A program made the position numbers and the translations under genes. From the NCBI GenBank assembly GCA_041391485.1, contig JAWKNY010000023.1, positions 1 to 64,000 on the forward strand: DNA of 64,000 bases. Direction: 5' to 3'. The first letter of the stretch is position 1. Each line of letters begins with the position of its first letter. Positions 27,915-37,131 of the stretch are shown here, one piece after another. The stretch is from JACKAF01 sp041391485. GTDB taxonomy: Bacteria > Bdellovibrionota > FAC87 > UBA2466 > JACKAF01. Under the pieces are notes generated by a model. The model did not search any database. It saw nothing but the letters and a program-made list of their open reading frames with translations, and was not told the DNA's origin.

Positions 27915-29484
27915 TGTCCATTGGAGTTCCCACGCGTCGCATCCGATCCTCGTCCAGGCGGGCGTGTTTGCTCTGTGGGTCGCTCTCATTTACGTAACGC
28001 GTCACCCGCTGGATTCCTGGCTCGCGCAACAGGTTCCGGTCAATTTCCTTCTACGTCTGGATCCGTTGGTGATGACGGTCGTGTGCGGTGGCATGCGCAT
28101 GGCGGTCACGATTACCTTACTTGCCGTCGTCACTTTTGTGGTGAGTGTCTTGCTGGGTCGAGTGTTCTGCGGATGGGTGTGTCCCTTAGGCTCCTTGTTT
28201 GACGCTTACGCCTGGGTACTGCGCCACCTGCGTGTGCCTATTGAAGGCAAATCCCCTCGCTGGTTTACGCTCAAGTACTACCTTCTTTTTGCGATCCTGG
28301 TTTTAGGCGCTTTCGGTGCGGTGTCGCCCTTGATGGGTTTGGACCCGATTGTTTTGATCACAAGAGTCGCCGCCACCGTCGTTAATCCTTTCCTGAGAGA
28401 GTCAGACAAAATTTTTTGGACCGTCTCGGAAGCTCCTGGTAGTTACGGTTACTTTTTTGATGGGGCCACCTTGCTCCTGTTTATCGGGATCATGGTGGGT
28501 ACCACCCGACTCTCGCGCATCTGGTGTAGAACCACTTGTCCCTTGGGTGCTTACCTCGCCGTCCTTTCACGTCACTCGGTCTTGCGCCGGGACACCGAAG
28601 GCTGCATTCACTGCAATATCTGCGCGGTCCATTGCCCGACCGGGGCGATTGATTTTACCGATGAGCGTGTTTACAACGAGTCTGAATGCATCAAGTGTTT
28701 TCTCTGCTCCACGGAATGCCCAGTGGATGCAAACTTCTTTACGTTAAAATCACCTCTACCGGCGACAACCCCGTCCCAGTATCCGGTGAGCTTACAGCGT
28801 CGTACGCTTTTTGGTACTTTGTTCGCCACCCTGCTCTCTGCCCCTCTAATATTCCGATCGGCCGGTAAGCCCGGGTCTAGCAAGACTCTCATTCGTCCCC
28901 CTATGAGCAGGGAGGAACGCGATTTTCTGGCGAGCTGTATCCGCTGCACCGAGTGTGTCAAAGCGTGTCCTACGGGTATCTTGAAATCAGCGGGACTGGA
29001 ACACGGTATCCGTGCCCTGTGGTCGCCGGTCATGGTTTCTTCGGAAGGCTATTGCCAGGAAGGTTGTCACGCGTGTTCAGAAGCTTGTCCCACCGATGCG
29101 ATCATGAAGTACCCGCTGGAGCAAAAGTACGCTTACAAGGCCGGAACCGCCGTCTTTGAATCAAGTCGTTGCATCAGCTATACGGAAAATAAGTTTTGCA
29201 ATGAGTGTGTCAAAGCCTGCCCGACGGATGCCATTGCGGTGCTTAAAGGGTGGGAGCCGCCGGGGAGTCAGGGAGCGGATTTCCCCGCCCCGTCCGGACT
29301 CACGCCGACGCGCCCCTTGCGCGTTGTCTATGAGCGTTGCGTGGGTTGTGGCGCGTGTGAGTATGAATGCAACAAGATAGTATTTGGATCTCCCGCGATG
29401 ACCAACACCTCGCAGGGGCGAGCCGTTCCGACTACTTTGGATGTGGTGATGCGAGGCAAGACGGAGAGCGTGTGGGTATTCTAA
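27914..29484 (+). CDS. Membrane polyferredoxin, NapH/NapG-type fusion with six 4Fe-4S motifs
   Basis: N-terminal half: about four or five membrane helices with NapH-type CGWVCPLGSLFDAY and TTCPLGAYLAVLSR. C-terminal ferredoxin motifs: CIHCNICAVHCP, CIKCFLCSTECP, CIRCTECVKACP, a CxxxCxxCxxxCP, a split CISYTENKFCNECVKACP, and CVGCGACEYECN. A twin-arginine-like QRRTLFGTLFATLL sits between the first and second pair, as at the start of NapG/MauM proteins, suggesting a fusion. The start is uncertain: TAATG overlap at 27914 is attractive but needs one indel near 27940 to reach the main frame. It should pass quinol or menaquinol electrons across the membrane to the flavoprotein; the acceptor is unknown. 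Confidence 0.8.
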
Positions 29485-29861
29485 GATTTTTGTCCGTAGT
29501 GGAACGCTTTCACGTGGAGCCCCAGTACTTCCCTCTTTTGACCAAGGACCTATTTGAGATAGACGAGATCCTGAAAAATGGGATTCTGCCACTCGGCTTT
29601 AAACTCCAGCAGTCCTTTGGCGGAAAGAGGCAGTTTCTAAATGTTGGTTTTTTGACCCCGCGGGATTCCAAACTCGTCTCGGAAGTGGAGGCCTTGCTGC
29701 GGAGTAAACACGGCGCCATTGCTGGTCTGATTCGTTACCAGATAGACCTTCAGGAGTACCTGCAGATACTAGATTCCATCTATGGGGTGCCATTCGATTC
29801 CCTAGCTGCCCGAAATCCAGCTGAACTGAGTTCAGTCTTACAAGATCATCTCACTCCTTAA
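29472..29861 (+). CDS. Unknown soluble protein closing the flavin/Fe-S cluster
   Basis: 129 residues from GTG 29472, preceded by GGAG five bases away and overlapping the polyferredoxin end by 13 bases, so translational coupling is likely. No signal peptide or membrane span. It is helical and moderately acidic (DLFEIDEILKNGILPLGFKL; LDSIYGVPFDSLAARNPAEL) and has no cysteines. No family recognised. Position suggests a cytoplasmic assembly or regulatory partner of the cluster. Confidence 0.6.
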   Translation: MGILRFLSVVERFHVEPQYFPLLTKDLFEIDEILKNGILPLGFKLQQSFGGKRQFLNVGFLTPRDSKLVSEVEALLRSKHGAIAGLIRYQIDLQEYLQILDSIYGVPFDSLAARNPAELSSVLQDHLTP

Positions 29862-30099
29862 GCCTCTCAGATGTCCAAATGTGAAGCTTTCTTCACAATT
29901 GCCTGCGAGAACCGTCCCGCCTGCTTGCGATCGTTGCACAATGTGGAAACGCCTTTGTCTAAAACTTAGACAGGTGTGCGTTCACAATTCAGTTGTATAC
30001 AACGCCGCGTCAAATTTGCGATAATAAAGGTCAAGGGTGATCTTCCAATTCTTCCGCGCTTTCTAGACGCTTACGACAACACACATAAACTTCTTCTGA
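29862..30099. promoter_or_regulatory. Intergenic region with three inverted repeats before the CxxCH/DUF1501 operon
   Basis: The 238 bases contain TGTGAAG-CTTT-CTTCACA at 29880-29897 (perfect 7-bp arms, no T tail), GTCTAA-AAC-TTAGAC at 29957-29971 (perfect 6-bp arms), and the 12-bp palindrome GTTGTATACAAC at 29992-30003. The first may end the upstream cluster weakly. The other two lie 95-145 bases before the ATG at 30100, where operators would be expected. No clear sigma-70 promoter is seen. Confidence 0.4.
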
Positions 30100-31359
30100 A
30101 TGAAGAGGGGAACAAAGTTGTTTTATTCAAATTTTTCAAGAATCACATTACTGGGACTTGCCATGCTGTGGGCGTCGCCTGCGGTGGGTGACTTGGTTGC
30201 GTCCAAAGCCCAACGCATTTTCTTTAGCTTGGCGGCGTTCCGTTTGAGTAGTGCGCCCGAATCCGTGCGTACCCAGATGATGGACCTGGTATCTCAGGGA
30301 AGGCTTACTGAAGCGGCGGCCGTCGCTGCCCGACAGCGCACCTTTTTTGAAAAAACCATTCGCCATTGGGCGATGAAGAAGACGAACGGAGACGGAAGTC
30401 CCTACGGAGTGCTCAATGACTTCGTGGCGACCGTTATCGGACACACACGCGACAATGGGGATTTTCGTGAGCTGTTTTTCGGTAATTTTACTTACCACGC
30501 CGATCTTTCTATTCCTAGAGTAGCAACGGTCACGAACTTCAACGGCGTTCGTCCACACTCCTCGGAGAATAACCTGCACTACATTGACTTGGATAACCGC
30601 AAAAATCTTTATGTGGAGCTGGCTCGGGCCACCGTGCAGTTTCCAAACGGCGTTCGCTTTAACGTGGGTTCGGCGGAGAATCCGACCCCGTTCCAGCAGG
30701 CGCCTGCAAACGAAACTGCAGGTCTTCTGACCACTCAAACATTTATCGAAGCTGCTGGCTTGGGCGGCACGAACCGCCGGTTTATTAAGTATGTTTTTGA
30801 GATCTTTCTCCGTACGACTTTGGATGAGGTCGGTGACGCTTTTGCTCTCGATCACCGCGTGCGACGGGACGTTGATCGTTTTCCCGGCGGTGACATGAAT
30901 CTTTATAACTCCAAGTGCCGTTTCTGCCATGCGGGCATGGATGCGCTTGCGGGCGCCTTTGCCAAGTGGGAGTACGACCGGAACCGAGTTTCCTACAGAA
31001 CCGATGGGGGAATTCAAGGAAAGTACAACCAAAACAACACGGTCTATCCCGAAGGTGGAATTACCCAAGATACTTCCTGGGAGAATTTGTGGTTGAGCGG
31101 CCCGATAGGGTGGGACGCTGAAAAACCCTTGAACGGTGTGGGAGCGCGGGATTTTGGACGCATGGTTGCCTACTCGGATCGACTTCCGGTCGCAACGGCC
31201 ATCTCGGTCTTTGAGTACCTTTGCAAGAGAAAACCCAGCACCGAAGGAGCGGACGCTAAGGAGCTGGCTCTTGCGACCAAAGCTTTTGAGAATTCCAATT
31301 TTAACCTGCGCGTTCTTTTTGAGAACGTTGCCACTTTGACTTCGTGCACAGGTTTATAG
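30100..31359 (+). CDS. Secreted protein with one CxxCH motif (cytochrome-like), first gene of DUF1501 cluster
   Basis: 419 residues. Basic start plus hydrophobic core (ITLLGLAMLWASPAVG) gives a signal peptide. Most of the protein is unrecognised. C273-H277 (KCRFCHAG) is a single class-c haem attachment motif, following a segment typical of large haem-binding DUF families (DALAGAFAKWEYDRNR after it). Expected location: periplasm or outer membrane. The next gene starts at the base after its stop codon. Confidence 0.65.
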   Translation: MKRGTKLFYSNFSRITLLGLAMLWASPAVGDLVASKAQRIFFSLAAFRLSSAPESVRTQMMDLVSQGRLTEAAAVAARQRTFFEKTIRHWAMKKTNGDGSPYGVLNDFVATVIGHTRDNGDFRELFFGNFTYHADLSIPRVATVTNFNGVRPHSSENNLHYIDLDNRKNLYVELARATVQFPNGVRFNVGSAENPTPFQQAPANETAGLLTTQTFIEAAGLGGTNRRFIKYVFEIFLRTTLDEVGDAFALDHRVRRDVDRFPGGDMNLYNSKCRFCHAGMDALAGAFAKWEYDRNRVSYRTDGGIQGKYNQNNTVYPEGGITQDTSWENLWLSGPIGWDAEKPLNGVGARDFGRMVAYSDRLPVATAISVFEYLCKRKPSTEGADAKELALATKAFENSNFNLRVLFENVATLTSCTGL

Positions 31360-31977
31360 ATGAGCATGATGAAAAAAATATTTTGGGTGGGACTCTTAAT
31401 AGTGGTTCTTTCCGGAACCGGCTGCGGCTTGCAAAGCCGTAGGGATCTCACGGTGGCGAACCCGCAGGGATCGGCCGGGTTGATGAATTTCACACAAGCG
31501 GTCACGTCCTTGGAGCAGATGACGGGGGTGGATGGAGACAGCATTAATAGTTTGAGGTCCTATAAGAATATCGCCATCGCCTTTCTTTCGGCCGACGGTG
31601 AGATCTTGTCGCTTACGCCGACCTACCTCCTGGTCAGCATCGGAATCGTGGGTGGCTACTGCAACCAAGGTGTAAATGCCGCGGTAGATAGCGCCCAGAT
31701 CGGGCGTGTGTTTTTGAAGGAGTCGCTGATTGGGCTGGGTCCCTCTCCCGCTCCGGTGCTCAATGATTTAACGGCGAGCCGCGTTTCCGCAATTGCCTCG
31801 GAACTTTCGAATGCTTGTCTAGAGCGGAGTCTTTCGAACGAAGAGATGTCAATTATTACAGGATTTGTTTCTGAAGCGAAGGCCGCAGCCACCGCCTCTC
31901 AGGCGGCTGAGTTTAAACGGGTAGTGGCACAGATGTGCACCCTCGTTTGTGCCAGTTTTGACGCTTTGAGATTTTAG
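31360..31977 (+). CDS. Lipoprotein of the DUF1501 cluster
   Basis: 205 residues with a lipoprotein signal peptide (KKIFWVGLLIVVLSGTGC). The mature part is mostly helical, with five further cysteines, including CNQG and CTLVCASF. It starts immediately after the previous stop and is followed by AGGAG and the DUF1501 gene nine bases later. No family recognised. Likely anchored to the outer membrane and part of the same complex. Confidence 0.65.
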   Translation: MSMMKKIFWVGLLIVVLSGTGCGLQSRRDLTVANPQGSAGLMNFTQAVTSLEQMTGVDGDSINSLRSYKNIAIAFLSADGEILSLTPTYLLVSIGIVGGYCNQGVNAAVDSAQIGRVFLKESLIGLGPSPAPVLNDLTASRVSAIASELSNACLERSLSNEEMSIITGFVSEAKAAATASQAAEFKRVVAQMCTLVCASFDALRF

Positions 31978-31986
31978 GAGTCGGAT

Positions 31987-33474
31987 GTGAAAGAGTATAA
32001 GGACATTATTGAACAGGCGGCGCAAGAAGAAGAACAGCGCCGCAAGGCTGAAGAGAGCTTGATTGAAAAGCTTAAAGCCGGCCATAGAAAACCTGTCAGT
32101 CGGCGAGATTTCCTGTCTCACGGAATCGCTGCAGGTGGCACGTTCATGATGCTGCCAAGCTTGTTGGATATTGTGGGCTCCAATCGCGCTTATGGTGCGG
32201 AAGAGCAGGTTCCGGTCCTCGTGATCGACGTCGCTGGTGGGGCGTCCATTGCCAGTTTTTTCCCGGCCCAAGGCCAAGGTGCTTTTGAGGCGGACGGTTT
32301 TATACCGGGGCAGGCGGATCTCATCCCTACCCACGATAAGATGGGCCCTGTCATGACCATCGGCAATGCCGCTCTGGATCTTCGCTTTGGCGCGCCTATT
32401 CGCAAAGCCGATCCGGGTTACAACCCCTTTATTAACAATGCGACTGCAGCCGCACTGAGCGGTGTGAGTTGTATTACGGCTTGCGGGATTGCTCGCGATG
32501 ATACGAGCGAGAACCCGTTTGGCGTGCAGACTTTAGTGGCGCGCTTGAACTCACTTTTTGGATACAAGCTTCCTATTCTGAGTACCGTGGATGGCGGAAC
32601 GACTGAGTCAGGTGGGCGATCCATGCCCTTACTGGGCGTGAGTGCGGAGCACCGGGCCCTTCGCGTCCCTTCGCTCAATACGGCGGCCCAGGTCTTGAAC
32701 GTGGGAAGTCCTCTCGTAAGCGCCAGCAATGAGCCGCAAAGGCGCGCCTTGCTTAAGGCGCTCGTGGATCTCAGTAGTGCGCAGATCAAGCAAGCGCATG
32801 GGCAGCACTTTTTAGATACCTTGAAGGGACTGGCGAGTAGCGGGTTCCGAGCGGCGCAAGACATTGCCAATGCCAATTTGTCGGTCGATCCGCGCAATGA
32901 CCCGATCTATCAGGCGATCTTTGCCATTTCGGCGGCTTCTGCCGTGAATGACGGCGACGTGCTGAGAGCGGCAACGCTGAAGGCGGCGTTCGATGGTTTA
33001 GCTCCGGCAGTTGTCTTCCAGAAAGGTGGCGGCGATTACCATGATAAGACCTTGAACGGTTTCACGCCGGTTCACCAGGACATCGGTCGCTGGACGGGTC
33101 AGGCAATTCAGCTGGCCCACGCGCTTGGCCGAAAACTTGTGATTTTCTGGGTGACCGATGGCGGGATGTCTTGGAAAGACGGCCTGCCCCAATCGGATAG
33201 AGGCGAAGCGACGCAGCTCGCGATGTGGCAATACAACCCGGAACACCTCAGCTTGGCGTTGCCGCAGATCAATTTTTCGAGCTTGAACTATTTCAACGAC
33301 GAACAAGGGGCAAACCGTTCCGATTTGATCGGACCGAGCCCGCGTCGTTTGGCTTTAGCCATGGTCTACAACTACGCCATTGTGGCGGGTCTGGTGGATC
33401 AGTTTTTGACCGCGGTACCGGATGCGGAGTTTCCGCATAGTCAGCTGTTTAGGTACGCGGCCTTTAAGGCGTAA
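31987..33474 (+). CDS. Tat-exported DUF1501 protein
   Basis: 495 residues from GTG 31987 with AGGAG upstream. A ~38-residue charged N-extension precedes the twin-arginine motif SRRDFLSHG (R39-R40), a hydrophobic core to ~62 and a cleavage region NRAYGAEE. The body matches the DUF1501 family (alkaline-phosphatase-like fold), with LVIDVAGGASIASFFP near the start, GGDYHDKTLNGF and FWVTDGGM later. Family function is unknown; these proteins are usually exported folded, next to haem proteins, in Planctomycetes and some predators. tatA/tatC sit 3 kb away. Confidence 0.8.
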   Translation: MKEYKDIIEQAAQEEEQRRKAEESLIEKLKAGHRKPVSRRDFLSHGIAAGGTFMMLPSLLDIVGSNRAYGAEEQVPVLVIDVAGGASIASFFPAQGQGAFEADGFIPGQADLIPTHDKMGPVMTIGNAALDLRFGAPIRKADPGYNPFINNATAAALSGVSCITACGIARDDTSENPFGVQTLVARLNSLFGYKLPILSTVDGGTTESGGRSMPLLGVSAEHRALRVPSLNTAAQVLNVGSPLVSASNEPQRRALLKALVDLSSAQIKQAHGQHFLDTLKGLASSGFRAAQDIANANLSVDPRNDPIYQAIFAISAASAVNDGDVLRAATLKAAFDGLAPAVVFQKGGGDYHDKTLNGFTPVHQDIGRWTGQAIQLAHALGRKLVIFWVTDGGMSWKDGLPQSDRGEATQLAMWQYNPEHLSLALPQINFSSLNYFNDEQGANRSDLIGPSPRRLALAMVYNYAIVAGLVDQFLTAVPDAEFPHSQLFRYAAFKA

Positions 33475-33478
33475 AAGA

Positions 33479-34618
33479 ATGAGAGTGGGGTTATTACAAC
33501 TCAGCTCCTTGGGACTCCTCATCTTTGTATTGTTCGGTTGCACCGGAATGGATCAGACCGGTGCCAATCGCCGGGATCTGCTTGCCGCAAGCGGCCCCTA
33601 TAGCAAAAAAGCCTTCGACACGCTCGTCTACCCGATGCTCAAAGCCCAGTGTTCCATTTGCCACACGGATCAGAACCCTCGTTTTATTCCAAGGGATAAA
33701 GAGACCGCTTACGGCCGCGTCTACGCGCTGATGGATTGGTTCGAATTGGACAACTCTCGTCTAGCCCGTCGTAAGCAGGATAAGCATTGCGGAACCAACT
33801 GTACCGATAATACCGATCTGCTGCGGGTTCTGGAAGCCTGGTCCGAAGCCTTGGACAAAGATAAGCTTAAGGCCGATGACAACCGTTTGATTACGGATTC
33901 TGTTCAGCTCACAAATCTACCGACCGGCAATAACTTTGTAGAGGTGAGTTTTGACATGGCTAAATTCGGTGCGGAGTTTACCGGAGCCATTCTGAAGGTA
34001 GAGGCGCAAGAGTATAGTTTGAACGGTGTGCGCACGGGCGCGATTCGAATTCGAAAGCCCCGTTTGACGTCTGGCGCTGCGAACCTTTTCATTCGTTCGC
34101 TTAAACCCCGTCTCAATGATCATTTTGATGCGGCCAATAATATCTGGGAATCGGTCCAAGCGCCGGTGGCAGCGAACAACAGCAATCCGCCACTGCTGAG
34201 CCCGCTCGTGATGCTCCTGGAAGGAAGCGGAAATGGTTCGGACTCTCTTGCTTTTGAAGTTGGGGAGCTCAGAGTGATAGACGCCGTCGAGTGTCAGGAG
34301 CTTCCCTATTTTAGCGCCAACATCATCCCTTATCTGCAGGCTCCTAATAAGTGTTTTAGCTGCCATGGGAATGCGACCACCCCAGCGTACGCGCGCTTTC
34401 CGATGAGCGCTTACCTCGCGGTCAGCGAACAAGCACTTTGTAATGCCGCCATCCAGCGGGTGAATTTTCAGGAGCCGGATGCCTCTTCTATTTTTAATCC
34501 AGCCTTCCGCCACAACGGCCACGTAGTGACTTACAACAACATTCAATTGATGACGGATGCCAATCGGGAAATGATCCGCACGTGGATCGACATGGAAGCC
34601 GCAGCCGCGGGTAATTAA
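33479..34618 (+). CDS. Lipoprotein with two CxxCH motifs, last gene of DUF1501 cluster
   Basis: 379 residues from ATG 33479, four bases after the DUF1501 stop. Lipobox in LLIFVLFGCTG. C58-H62 (CSICHTD) and C292-H296 (CFSCHGN) are haem-binding motifs placed at the start of two similar 'YPxLKAxCxxCH' modules (YPMLKAQCSICH and IPYLQAPNKCFSCH), the architecture of planctomycete-type cytochrome modules (PSD1-like). Between them is a beta-rich region. Probably an outer-membrane-anchored dihaem partner of the DUF1501 protein. Confidence 0.75.
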   Translation: MRVGLLQLSSLGLLIFVLFGCTGMDQTGANRRDLLAASGPYSKKAFDTLVYPMLKAQCSICHTDQNPRFIPRDKETAYGRVYALMDWFELDNSRLARRKQDKHCGTNCTDNTDLLRVLEAWSEALDKDKLKADDNRLITDSVQLTNLPTGNNFVEVSFDMAKFGAEFTGAILKVEAQEYSLNGVRTGAIRIRKPRLTSGAANLFIRSLKPRLNDHFDAANNIWESVQAPVAANNSNPPLLSPLVMLLEGSGNGSDSLAFEVGELRVIDAVECQELPYFSANIIPYLQAPNKCFSCHGNATTPAYARFPMSAYLAVSEQALCNAAIQRVNFQEPDASSIFNPAFRHNGHVVTYNNIQLMTDANREMIRTWIDMEAAAAGN

Positions 34619-34626
34619 GTCTTTCC

Positions 34627-35967
34627 CTAAAAGAGAATGCTGAGCCGGGCAGCTGTGTAGCTGAGGTTGACTTTGTCAGGCGTGGGGTTGATGTCGCGGT
34701 GGTGTTCGGCGATGAGTGTGAGGTTGGGTGTGATTCTGTACTCGATGCGCCCACCGACGAGTGTTCGATCGTTTCTATCCGAAACTCCGTTGTCATTTTG
34801 CGTGAGACCACCCCGAGCGACGAGCTGCCATTGGCGGCCGATGCGTTGACGAATTTCTCCGTACACACCGCCACGCAAATAAGATTGCCGGGTAATCCCG
34901 CCCTTTAAATCCACATTCATGAGGGCGTAGCCCGCGCGCAGTTCGGTGCTTTTTGTGGGACGGATCTGCGTGTCCGCACCCAGCATCAGAATGCGGTTCG
35001 CCTCAGTCCCCTCGTCAGAATAGGCACCTGAATACACCGAAGCTCCCAGGCCAAAAACGTTCGCTACGTCCATGTGAATGCGCCCGCCGAAGGCCTTGTC
35101 CGTGTTGTTGTCTGAACCATTGGGCAGTGTTTCGAAATCCGGGTAGGAGGTGGATTCTGCGAGCGGATCGGTACCTCCCGACTGAAATCCGTTTACGACG
35201 TAGAGATGGGCGTTCACGTTGAGGTTGGAGGATTCCGCCAAGCTAAGCTTAATGCCAATCCCCAGATCGGCCCAGATATCGGGTAAGAAAGCTTCCTGGT
35301 TGTCGGCGCGTAAGGTACTCGTGTTCCAGATACCACCGAAGGTATTGTGAGGGTTTATCTGGTCAAATGGAATCCAGATGCGGCCAACACGCAATTGTAC
35401 GCGGCGGCTGATGTTGTAATCGAGTTCGTAGAAACGAGGCACGATGAGCGGCGGCGCCACCCCAACAGAGAACTGCAAGTCCGGGTTCGGGATGTAGTCG
35501 ACCAGAAAAGCCGTATGGTAGTTGTCGAAAGTGAGCGGGTTGATACCGGGTCGGTAGTTTAGAACGATATCGAAGAAAAGTTTGAATTGCCCCCCTTCTC
35601 CGCCGGCGTGGCGACCGGCGGGACTGTGCGGATTGTGAGGGTTGTGGGGATTTTCTGCTTTGGAGGCTTCACCCGATTCGTCCATGGCGCTCAGATCAAC
35701 GGCCTGTTCTTCTCCGCTTTCGCGGGAAATATTTTCGCTTTCACTCTGCACGCGCCGACGACGGACGCGACGCGGGCGTTTTCTTTTTCTTCGGACTCTA
35801 CGGACTTTGCGTACCTTGGGTTCGGATTGGTTTTCGTATTCCGATTCCACGGAACGTTTTTGCATGGGAACTTCGCGGAACGGGGGATCCAAAGTTTCTG
35901 AATGCACCACTGCCGTGAGCAAAGTCCAAAGCAGCAAAAGAATAGAATATTTTTTCAACCCGTCCAT
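34627..35967 (-). CDS. Outer-membrane porin-like barrel with Arg/Lys-rich N-terminal extension
   Basis: 446 residues. A signal peptide (LLLLWTLLTAVVHS) is followed by a strikingly basic stretch at about residues 50-72 (RRVRRKRKRPRRVRRRR), an acidic Ser/Glu part, three NPH repeats, and from ~125 a beta barrel with alternating aromatic strands ending in Phe (ARLSILF). Sequence features such as VGRIWIPFD and FGGRIHMDV recall phosphate-selective-porin/OprO-like barrels. It converges on the DUF1501 operon with an eight-base gap. The basic arm could bind LPS, peptidoglycan or DNA (inference). Confidence 0.75.
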   Translation of the reverse strand: MDGLKKYSILLLLWTLLTAVVHSETLDPPFREVPMQKRSVESEYENQSEPKVRKVRRVRRKRKRPRRVRRRRVQSESENISRESGEEQAVDLSAMDESGEASKAENPHNPHNPHSPAGRHAGGEGGQFKLFFDIVLNYRPGINPLTFDNYHTAFLVDYIPNPDLQFSVGVAPPLIVPRFYELDYNISRRVQLRVGRIWIPFDQINPHNTFGGIWNTSTLRADNQEAFLPDIWADLGIGIKLSLAESSNLNVNAHLYVVNGFQSGGTDPLAESTSYPDFETLPNGSDNNTDKAFGGRIHMDVANVFGLGASVYSGAYSDEGTEANRILMLGADTQIRPTKSTELRAGYALMNVDLKGGITRQSYLRGGVYGEIRQRIGRQWQLVARGGLTQNDNGVSDRNDRTLVGGRIEYRITPNLTLIAEHHRDINPTPDKVNLSYTAARLSILF

Positions 35968-36044
35968 GGTTGTGGCGTCCGTGGGACAAGGGTGTCCCTA
36001 TACCTAAGATCGGAATAACTAGAGAAAATGATTAGAAATAATTG

Positions 36045-36822
36045 CTATTCTGCTGGGCGCTTTGCCACGATGCGTACACCGATGATGCTGATCTCGTAGA
36101 GAAGGTAGAGCGGGATCATGACGATGAGCATCGTCAGCGCGTCGGGGGACGGGGTAATGATGGCGGCGAGCACGGAAATCGCCAGTACCGCGTAGCGTCG
36201 GTATTTTTCCAGGACTCCTGCCTCCAGGACGCCTAGCAGGGCCAGCAGGATCATGCAGGCCGGCAATTCGAAGACGAGCCCGAGGGCCAATAGCAGCTTG
36301 GTCGTCATCCCGAAGTATTCGGTCAATGTGATGATTGCCTGATCCGTACTCGAACCAAAATTGATGAGGAAGTCGTAGCTATACGGCATCACGACGTAGT
36401 AGGCGAAAACGATGCCACCGATAAAGCTCAGCGTGCCGAAGAGCATGAAGGGTAACACAAGGCGTCGTTCATGCTTGTAGAGAGCGGGTGCCACGAAGCG
36501 CCAGACTTCAAAAAGGATGTAGGGGAACCTACGGCAAGCGCCGCAATGATGCTGACCTTGATGTAGATCATGAACTTGTCAGCGATACCGGTAAAGTAGA
36601 GTTGGCGATTTCCTGGTAACACATCGAGCAGGGTTTTTCGAGTAGCACGATGACGTATTCCGAATAGTTGAAGAGAACCGTTACCAATACACCCAGAACT
36701 AAAAGCACGCGAATAATGGCGGAGCGTAGTTCGTCCAAATGCTGCCAAAGCGGCATCCGCAATTCTTCTTCAGAGGCAGGGTTGTCCAGCAATTTGGGAT
36801 CGGCGTCCGCTGGCGCTTTCAA
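36045..36822 (-). CDS. tatC: Sec-independent translocase TatC (two frameshifts)
   Basis: Twin-arginine signal receptor in the inner membrane. From TTG 36822: EEELRMPLWQHLDELRSAII (conserved N-terminal helix), TM1, then in a second frame FTGIADKFMIYIKVSIIAAL and in a third FEVWRFVAPALYKHERRLVL to the end. Both breaks are one C short (CCC near 36625 and CCCC near 36530); restoring them gives a continuous ~259-residue TatC with six helices. The TTG overlaps the restored tatA stop (TTGA). Homopolymer errors are the likely cause. Confidence 0.88.
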
Positions 36823-37096
36823 CTCATTCGTGGAATCGGTAGTTCCGACGTCATTTCAGGATTTTTGGTTTGGATTGGTTTCTTCCGCGGAAGCTTTTCG
36901 CTTTCCGAACTACTTACGTCGATGGTGTTGTTCTCATCCCTTCGATCTGCTTTTTCGTCTCCCCTTCAAGCGCTTTCTTGAAGTCACGGATCCCTTTGCC
37001 GAGTCCTTTGGCGAGTTCTGGTAGACGCTTCGGGCCAAACACCAGCAAGGCGGCTACGGAGATAACTAAGAGTTCTGGCAGTCCAAGGTTAAACAT
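36819..37096 (-). CDS. tatA: Sec-independent translocase TatA/TatE (one frameshift near 3' end)
   Basis: Pore-forming Tat subunit. ATG 37096 gives one N-terminal helix (MFNLGLPELLVISVAALLVF), the FGPKRLPELAKGLGKGIRDF amphipathic helix, and a charged tail. As written it stops after 60 residues. One more G in the GGG run near 36945 continues the tail as DENNTIDVSSSESEKLP and ends at TGA 36819-36821, overlapping the tatC start. No separate tatB is present, so this may be a single-TatA system. It lies 35 bases downstream of aceE. Confidence 0.88.
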
Positions 37097-37131
37097 ATCT
37101 ACCCATTACGATATAGAGCCCCCGGGTAGCG

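Noticed and set aside
35587..36007. Plus-strand frames over the porin start and tatC end as genes
   Set aside because: They mirror the Arg-rich and signal-peptide codons of the minus-strand porin and have no coding features of their own.
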